Shown here: positions 59,754 to 64,000 of the stretch, one piece after another
Numbering within the stretch: position 1 is the stretch's first letter
Layout of the letters: each line of letters opens with the position of its first letter
DNA from: Kaistia terrae
Lineage (GTDB): Bacteria; Pseudomonadota; Alphaproteobacteria; Rhizobiales; Kaistiaceae
DNA: 64,000 nt
Direction: 5' to 3'
Assembly (NCBI RefSeq): GCF_026344005.1
Contig: NZ_JAPKNH010000003.1
Coordinates: 496,001-560,000, forward strand
Position numbers and translations under genes: made by a program
The notes under the pieces: model-generated
Told to the model about the DNA's origin: nothing
Seen by the model: only the letters and a program-made list of their open reading frames with translations
Database searches by the model: none

Positions 59754-62195
59754 TTACTCCGTCTTCAGCGGCACCTTCGGGACCAAACCACCGCGCTTCG
59801 GTGGCGTAGGCTTCTCGGCCGCCACCTTCTTCGCGCTCGTGCCGGCCGCCTTGCGGCGAGGCTTCGCCTTGGCCTTGGGCTCTTCCGGCTCACGCTTCGG
59901 CGTCACCGGTCCATCCTCGATCGGGTCGAGATGCAGGCCAGTCTCGCCATTTTCCTTGGTCTCGACCGTGATCTTGACCGTACCGCCCTTGCGCAGCTTG
60001 CCGAACAGCACCTCGTCAGCCAGCGGCTGCTTGATGAACTGCTGGATCACGCGGCCAAGCGGGCGGGCGCCCATCTGGCGATCGTAACCCTTGTGAGCCA
60101 GCCAATCGACCGCCTCGGGCGACAGATCGAACGTAACACCCCGGTCTGCCAGCTGCGCTTCAAGCTGAAGCACGAACTTCTGCACAACGTTATGCACGAC
60201 CTCGATCGGCAGATTGCCGAATTGGACGATCGCATCGAGCCGGTTGCGGAACTCCGGCGCGAACAGGCGGTTGATCGCCTCCTGGTCGTCGGGGTCGCGC
60301 GTCGTCGACTTGAAGCCGATGGCGGGCTTGGCGAGATCGGCCGCACCGGCATTGGTGGTCATGATCAGGATGACGTTCCTGAAATCGACCTGCTTGCCGT
60401 TGTGGTCGGTCAGTTTGCCGTGATCCATCACCTGCAACAGGATGTTGAACAGGTCCGGATGCGCCTTCTCGATTTCGTCGAGCAGCAGCACGCAATGCGG
60501 ATGCTGGTCGACGCCATCAGTCAGAAGACCGCCCTGATCGAAGCCGACATAGCCGGGAGGCGCGCCGATCAGCCGCGAGACCGTATGGCGCTCCATGTAT
60601 TCCGACATGTCGAAGCGGATCAGCTCGACGCCGAGGCTCGCCGCCAGTTGCTTGGCGACTTCGGTCTTGCCGACACCCGTCGGTCCGGCGAACAGGTAGG
60701 AGCCGATCGGCTTCTCCGGTTCGCGCAGGCCAGCACGCGCCAACTTGATTGCCGAGGTGACCTGGGCGATGGCGCTGTCCTGCCCGTAAACGACACGCTT
60801 CAGCGTCGCCTCCAGGCTCTTGAGCACTTCCTGGTCGTCCTTCGACACCGTCTTGGGCGGGATCCGCGCCATCGTGGCGATCGTGTCCTCGATCTCCTTT
60901 ACGCCGATCGTCTTCTTGCGGCGGTTCTCCGGCACCAGCATCTGCGAGGCGCCGGTCTCATCGATCACGTCGATCGCCTTGTCCGGCAGCTTGCGGTCAT
61001 GGATGTAACGGGCCGAAAGCTCAACCGCCGACTTGATGGCGTCGTTGGTATAGCGGACGCGGTGAAAATCCTCGAAATAGGGCTTGAGCCCCTTCAGGAT
61101 CTCGATCGCATCGGGGATCGTCGGCTCGTTGACGTCAATCTTCTGGAAGCGCCGGACGAGCGCCCGGTCCTTCTCGAAAAACTGCCGATATTCCTTGTAG
61201 GTGGTCGAGCCAATGCAGCGGATCGAACCACCGGCCAGCGCCGGCTTCAGAAGGTTCGAAGCATCCATCGCCCCGCCCGACGTCGCGCCCGCACCAATGA
61301 CGGTGTGGATCTCGTCGATGAACAGGATCGATCCCGGATATTCCTCGATCTCCTTGACGACCTGCTTCAGCCGCTCCTCGAAATCACCGCGATAGCGGGT
61401 TCCGGCGAGCAGCGTGCCCATGTCGAGCGAGAAGATGGTCGAGCCGGCGAGCACGTCGGGGACGTCACCCTCGACGATCCGCTTGGCAAGACCCTCGGCG
61501 ATCGCCGTCTTGCCGACGCCGGGGTCGCCGACGAAGAGCGGGTTGTTCTTCTGACGGCGGCAGAGAATCTGGATCGTGCGCGCGATTTCGACGTCGCGGC
61601 CGATCAGCGGGTCAATCTTCCCCTTCTTCGCCTTTTCGTTCAGGTTGATGCAATAAGCGTCGAGCGCATCAGCCTTTTTCTTGTTTTCCTCACGGCTGTC
61701 GACCGTGGCTGCGTCGTCGTCGACGCCGTGCACCGGCCGGCTCTCGCTCATGCCTGCCCGCTTGGCGATGCCATGCGAGATATAGTTGACCGCGTCGTAG
61801 CGGGTCATGTCCTGCTCCTGCAGGAAGTAGGCGGCATGGCTCTCGCGCTCGGCGAAGATGGCGACGAGCACGTTGGCGCCGGTGACTTCTTCCCGTCCGG
61901 ACGACTGGACATGGATCACGGCGCGCTGGATCACGCGCTGGAACCCGGCGGTCGGCTTCGAGTCTTCCTCTGGGCCATGCGCCAGATTGGCCAGTTCCGT
62001 ATCGATGTAGTCGATCAGGCTGCGCTTCAGCATGTCGAGATCGACATTGCAGGCGCGCATAACGGCAGCTGCGTCCTGATCTTCGATCAGAGCGAGCAAC
62101 AGATGTTCGAGGGTCGCGTATTCCTGATGGCGTTCGTTCGCTATGGCGAGCGCCTGGTGGAGGGCCTTTTCGAGGCTTCGGGAGAATGACGGCAC
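59754..62195 (-). CDS. clpA: ATP-dependent Clp protease ATP-binding subunit ClpA
   Basis: The 813-residue AAA+ unfoldase has the N-terminal Clp repeats (about 1-140), first Walker A GDPGVGKT (223-230), second Walker A GPTGVGKT near residue 510 with the [13 protein letters not shown] and [11 protein letters not shown] motifs, and a ClpP-binding-type loop. The last 50 residues are a Lys/Pro/Ala-rich basic tail beyond the usual end. It feeds proteins to ClpP. clpS lies immediately upstream, nine bases away, as is standard. Confidence 0.97.
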   Translation of the reverse strand: MPSFSRSLEKALHQALAIANERHQEYATLEHLLLALIEDQDAAAVMRACNVDLDMLKRSLIDYIDTELANLAHGPEEDSKPTAGFQRVIQRAVIHVQSSGREEVTGANVLVAIFAERESHAAYFLQEQDMTRYDAVNYISHGIAKRAGMSESRPVHGVDDDAATVDSREENKKKADALDAYCINLNEKAKKGKIDPLIGRDVEIARTIQILCRRQKNNPLFVGDPGVGKTAIAEGLAKRIVEGDVPDVLAGSTIFSLDMGTLLAGTRYRGDFEERLKQVVKEIEEYPGSILFIDEIHTVIGAGATSGGAMDASNLLKPALAGGSIRCIGSTTYKEYRQFFEKDRALVRRFQKIDVNEPTIPDAIEILKGLKPYFEDFHRVRYTNDAIKSAVELSARYIHDRKLPDKAIDVIDETGASQMLVPENRRKKTIGVKEIEDTIATMARIPPKTVSKDDQEVLKSLEATLKRVVYGQDSAIAQVTSAIKLARAGLREPEKPIGSYLFAGPTGVGKTEVAKQLAASLGVELIRFDMSEYMERHTVSRLIGAPPGYVGFDQGGLLTDGVDQHPHCVLLLDEIEKAHPDLFNILLQVMDHGKLTDHNGKQVDFRNVILIMTTNAGAADLAKPAIGFKSTTRDPDDQEAINRLFAPEFRNRLDAIVQFGNLPIEVVHNVVQKFVLQLEAQLADRGVTFDLSPEAVDWLAHKGYDRQMGARPLGRVIQQFIKQPLADEVLFGKLRKGGTVKITVETKENGETGLHLDPIEDGPVTPKREPEEPKAKAKPRRKAAGTSAKKVAAEKPTPPKRGGLVPKVPLKTE

Positions 62196-62204
62196 GTTAG
62201 GACC

Positions 62205-62534
62205 TCACTTCCTTTCCATCACGCATTGCAGCGGATGTTGGTGTTTTCGCGCGAAATCCATCACCTGTGTGACCTTGGTCTCGGCCACTTCATAGGTGAA
62301 GACACCACACTCCCCCACACCATGCTGATGCACATGCAGCATGATCTGCGTGGCCTCCTCCCGGTTCTTGTTGAAGAACCGTTCGACGACGTGCACGACG
62401 AATTCCATCGGCGTGTAGTCGTCGTTCAGAAGCAGAACGCGATACAGGTTCGGCCGCTTGGTTTTGGGCCGCGTTTTGGTGATGACGCCGATTTCGTTGT
62501 CGGCATCATCGGAACGACGAGGTTCTTTGCTCAT
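62205..62534 (-). CDS. clpS: ClpS adaptor for N-end-rule substrates
   Basis: The 109-residue protein has the ClpS core [25 protein letters not shown] and the [21 protein letters not shown] segment. The first 25 residues form the flexible ClpA-contacting tail. It delivers proteins with destabilising N-terminal residues to ClpA, whose gene follows directly. Confidence 0.97.
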   Translation of the reverse strand: MSKEPRRSDDADNEIGVITKTRPKTKRPNLYRVLLLNDDYTPMEFVVHVVERFFNKNREEATQIMLHVHQHGVGECGVFTYEVAETKVTQVMDFARKHQHPLQCVMERK

Positions 62535-62775
62535 AGGGTTCGATCAATAACGTCGCTAAAACGGAATCCTGCCGATTATCACGCTGCAGCGCAATCGCTC
62601 ATTTTGAGGATCCGCGCTGCCACGCCCCAGACAGGCGGGAGAGGTGTTGGACTTTTATATGGGGAGGCTTGCCGGGGATGGAAGTGGGGCCGGTCCGCCG
62701 CATGGACATCACATCCCTTTCGGTCCTATCTCGATCCCGCCAGTCGAGTCCGACATGGCATGGATCGGAGCCTAA

Positions 62776-63015
62776 ATGGCCGTCACAACCCAATTTATCG
62801 TCCAACCCTACCGGCTCAACAAGCGGGGCAAGCTGGAGGCGGAACCCGCCGTCGCGGCGAGTTCCGCGGCGAACGCCAAGATGCGCGCCGAAAAGCTGGC
62901 GGAAACTCGAGCCGGCGTGATCGCCTTCCAAATCGCGGCCGATAGCGAATTGGGCGATTATGGCGAGCCAATCACGCTGGCGCGCTTCGGCACGTTGCCG
63001 GAGGAGATGGATTAG
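62776..63015 (+). CDS. Small conserved hypothetical protein
   Basis: The 79-residue protein starts at an ATG six bases after GGAG. It reads as a small alpha/beta domain: TTQFIVQPYRLNKRGKLEAE, then a helix AANAKMRAEKLAET and strands VIAFQIAADSELGDYGEP. Such short proteins recur in Hyphomicrobiales near clpS, as I recall, without a known function. A terminator follows the stop. Confidence 0.8.
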   Translation: MAVTTQFIVQPYRLNKRGKLEAEPAVAASSAANAKMRAEKLAETRAGVIAFQIAADSELGDYGEPITLARFGTLPEEMD

Positions 63016-63040
63016 TCATTTCGTTGAGGCGCCGAAACAG

Positions 63041-63067
63041 AAAGCCCGGCGCGACGGCCGGGCTTTT
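63041..63067. terminator. Intrinsic terminator between small protein and phasin genes
   Basis: AAAGCCCGGC (63041-63050), loop GCGACG, GCCGGGCTTT (63057-63066), with one further T. It can serve both converging genes. Confidence 0.8.
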
Positions 63068-63090
63068 GGAATTCGCATTTGCGGCGACGT

Positions 63091-63423
63091 CTACTTGGGG
63101 AACTTCCCAAACAGGCCTTCAAACGGCTTGTAGGTCTCGCGCGTCATCTCGGTCATCATCGCACCGACCTTCGAAACCTGGCCGAGATAGCTCTCATAGG
63201 CTGCCTTGACGTACTCGCCCTGAGCTTCGACAGCCTTTTCGACGCTGGTCGCGGACAGAACACGCTCCAGCGCAGCCGAGCCGGCCTCGAAATTCTTTCG
63301 CGAGTAGTCGGCGGCCTCGGTGGCTATTGCCTGAAAACCCTGACCGATCGAGCCATAGCTCTTCATCATCAAATCGATGCTTTCCTGGCTCGCCTTCTGG
63401 ATGCCGTCGAAATCCTGGATCAA
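63091..63423 (-). CDS. Phasin-family protein
   Basis: The protein has 110 residues from a TTG at 63423, which is seven bases after GGAGGG. The in-frame GTG at 63438 overlaps that ribosome site and has none of its own. The sequence is an amphipathic helical bundle typical of phasins: QKASQESIDLMMKSYGSIGQGFQAIATEAADYSRKNF at about residues 9-45 and EYVKAAYESYLGQVSK later. Phasins coat polyhydroxyalkanoate granules. A PhaR-like site lies about 90 bases upstream. Confidence 0.9.
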   Translation of the reverse strand: MIQDFDGIQKASQESIDLMMKSYGSIGQGFQAIATEAADYSRKNFEAGSAALERVLSATSVEKAVEAQGEYVKAAYESYLGQVSKVGAMMTEMTRETYKPFEGLFGKFPK

Positions 63424-63508
63424 TGAGATGCCCTCCACGCGAGAACCCGCGCCATAGCAGGTTCGATCCAGGCACGTTCAGGCAGCGCAGTTCCAGAGTC
63501 AAGAATTT

Positions 63509-63524
63509 TTGCTGCACTGCACAA
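63509..63524 (-). promoter_or_regulatory. PhaR-like TGC-rich dyad upstream of the phasin gene
   Basis: TTGCTGCACTGCACAA contains the dyad TGCA-C-TGCA (63513-63521) and matches CTGC-N3-GCAG, the site form I recall for alphaproteobacterial PhaR, in 7 of 8 fixed bases. It is about 90 bases before the phasin start. The rest of 63424-63858 shows no gene. Confidence 0.5.
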
Positions 63525-63858
63525 CAGGGCAAATCCATGCCCGCCGCTGCGGCACCTCGCGATGGCCCCAAAACGGGAACGAACTGACCCGGCAATTTTT
63601 ACGGATTCGTAACGGCGTTTCCTTAGCCTCCGTTCATCAGACCGGAGAGCCGTGCGGCGTTGGCAGGTTGCACGATTCGAGGGACTGGACCGGAATTCAG
63701 GGAAGAAGCCTTGCTGGTGGCCGAAAATTCGGCTCGCAGCATTTTCGTTCCGAGATACCGATCCTGCCTCAAAAAAGTTCCGGTCTTGCGGTCAGTTGGT
63801 AATTGGGCACTGCCGGGGTTCACGCTCCGGTCCTGCGAGACGCGGAGAAACTACTCAC

Positions 63859-64000
63859 ATGTTGATGGGCCTGAACCCCCTCGGCCGGCATTGCGTCCGT
63901 TCGGTCCGGAACGTCTTGGCTGGACTTCTCGTAGCTGGCGTGACGTTGACCGCGGTCACCGTGGAAGCCGCCGCAGCGCCCAACTCCTCCATCGTCGTCG
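63859..64000 (+). CDS. D-alanyl-D-alanine carboxypeptidase, N-terminal part (truncated by window)
   Basis: An ATG at 63859 (another at 63865) opens a frame that runs to the window end, giving 47 residues. It begins with a basic segment and a hydrophobic signal core (LAGLLVAGVTLTAVTV) and then EAAAAPNSSIVV, the start of the mature D,D-carboxypeptidase family sequence (the next residues usually include the DAKTG motif). GGAG lies about ten bases upstream. The enzyme trims D-Ala from peptidoglycan stems. Its place after phasin and clpS genes matches the order's usual synteny, as I recall it. Confidence 0.72.
   Translation, partial: MLMGLNPLGRHCVRSVRNVLAGLLVAGVTLTAVTVEAAAAPNSSIVV

Noticed and set aside
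59931-62189. Long plus-strand frame opposite clpA (752 codons)
   Set aside because: The minus strand carries an intact ClpA with all motifs. The antisense translation matches nothing and has typical shadow composition.
1-64000. CRISPR arrays and transposon insertion sequences
   Set aside because: I saw no regularly spaced long direct repeats, Cas genes, transposase genes or IS-type terminal repeats in the window.

Overview
The window looks like chromosome from a high-GC alphaproteobacterium of the order Hyphomicrobiales (Rhizobiales). The evidence is the mix of families: DUF2865, DUF992 and EipB proteins, an AraD1/GguC-type sugar-acid dehydratase, class II DAHP synthase, GatB plus GltX, and a clpA-clpS-phasin-D,D-carboxypeptidase neighbourhood. 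I cannot name a genus with confidence.

Bases 1-14296 are accessory DNA. They end exactly at the 3' end of a tRNA-Gln(CTG) gene (14297-14370, minus strand), a classic integration target. The left third (1-3400) holds short genes I do not recognise, several of them behind good ribosome sites, plus an AT-rich XRE-like regulator and a strong promoter overlapped by an operator-like dyad. The centre (3575-13081) is a six-gene predicted anti-phage/restriction cassette. On the minus strand run a C5-cytosine methyltransferase, a MORC/MutL-like GHKL ATPase, a Z1-domain superfamily II helicase, a DUF4420 PD-(D/E)XK nuclease and an AIPR protein. A Vsr endonuclease is transcribed divergently. The last four minus-strand genes overlap one another and read as one translation-coupled unit. 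No integrase lies in the window, and 13082-14296 has no convincing gene.

From 14371 onward the content is ordinary chromosome. In order: a PoxB-type pyruvate dehydrogenase; a divergent binding-protein-dependent ABC importer with a terminator after the binding-protein gene (16795-20842); intergenic palindromic repeats; an ArsR-SRPBCC-GFA operon; a sugar-acid module (semialdehyde dehydrogenase, AraD1 dehydratase, GntR regulator, 22639-26055); a GST; a tiny pentapeptide-like protein; GatB, CreA, a MATE pump, a DUF2865 protein, an AGE-family isomerase, GltX, a glycosyltransferase and a RecD-like helicase.

The second half continues with a lipidated L,D-transpeptidase, NAD synthetase, a DODA-type dioxygenase, a TetR/MFS divergent pair, a DUF992 protein, a second GFA protein, class II DAHP synthase, an LssY_C protein, an XRE-MmyB regulator facing an NTF2-like protein across a perfect dyad, an AlkA-type glycosylase, a gor-DUF2059-rpiA operon divergent from gph, EipB, a run of RidA, GDPD, FemAB-like, sulfatase, HIT and AhpD-like genes, then clpA-clpS, a small conserved protein, a phasin and the start of a D-alanyl-D-alanine carboxypeptidase.

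All calls come from reading the sequence and translated proteins by eye. No database search was run, so family names rest on recognised motifs and remembered family sequences.
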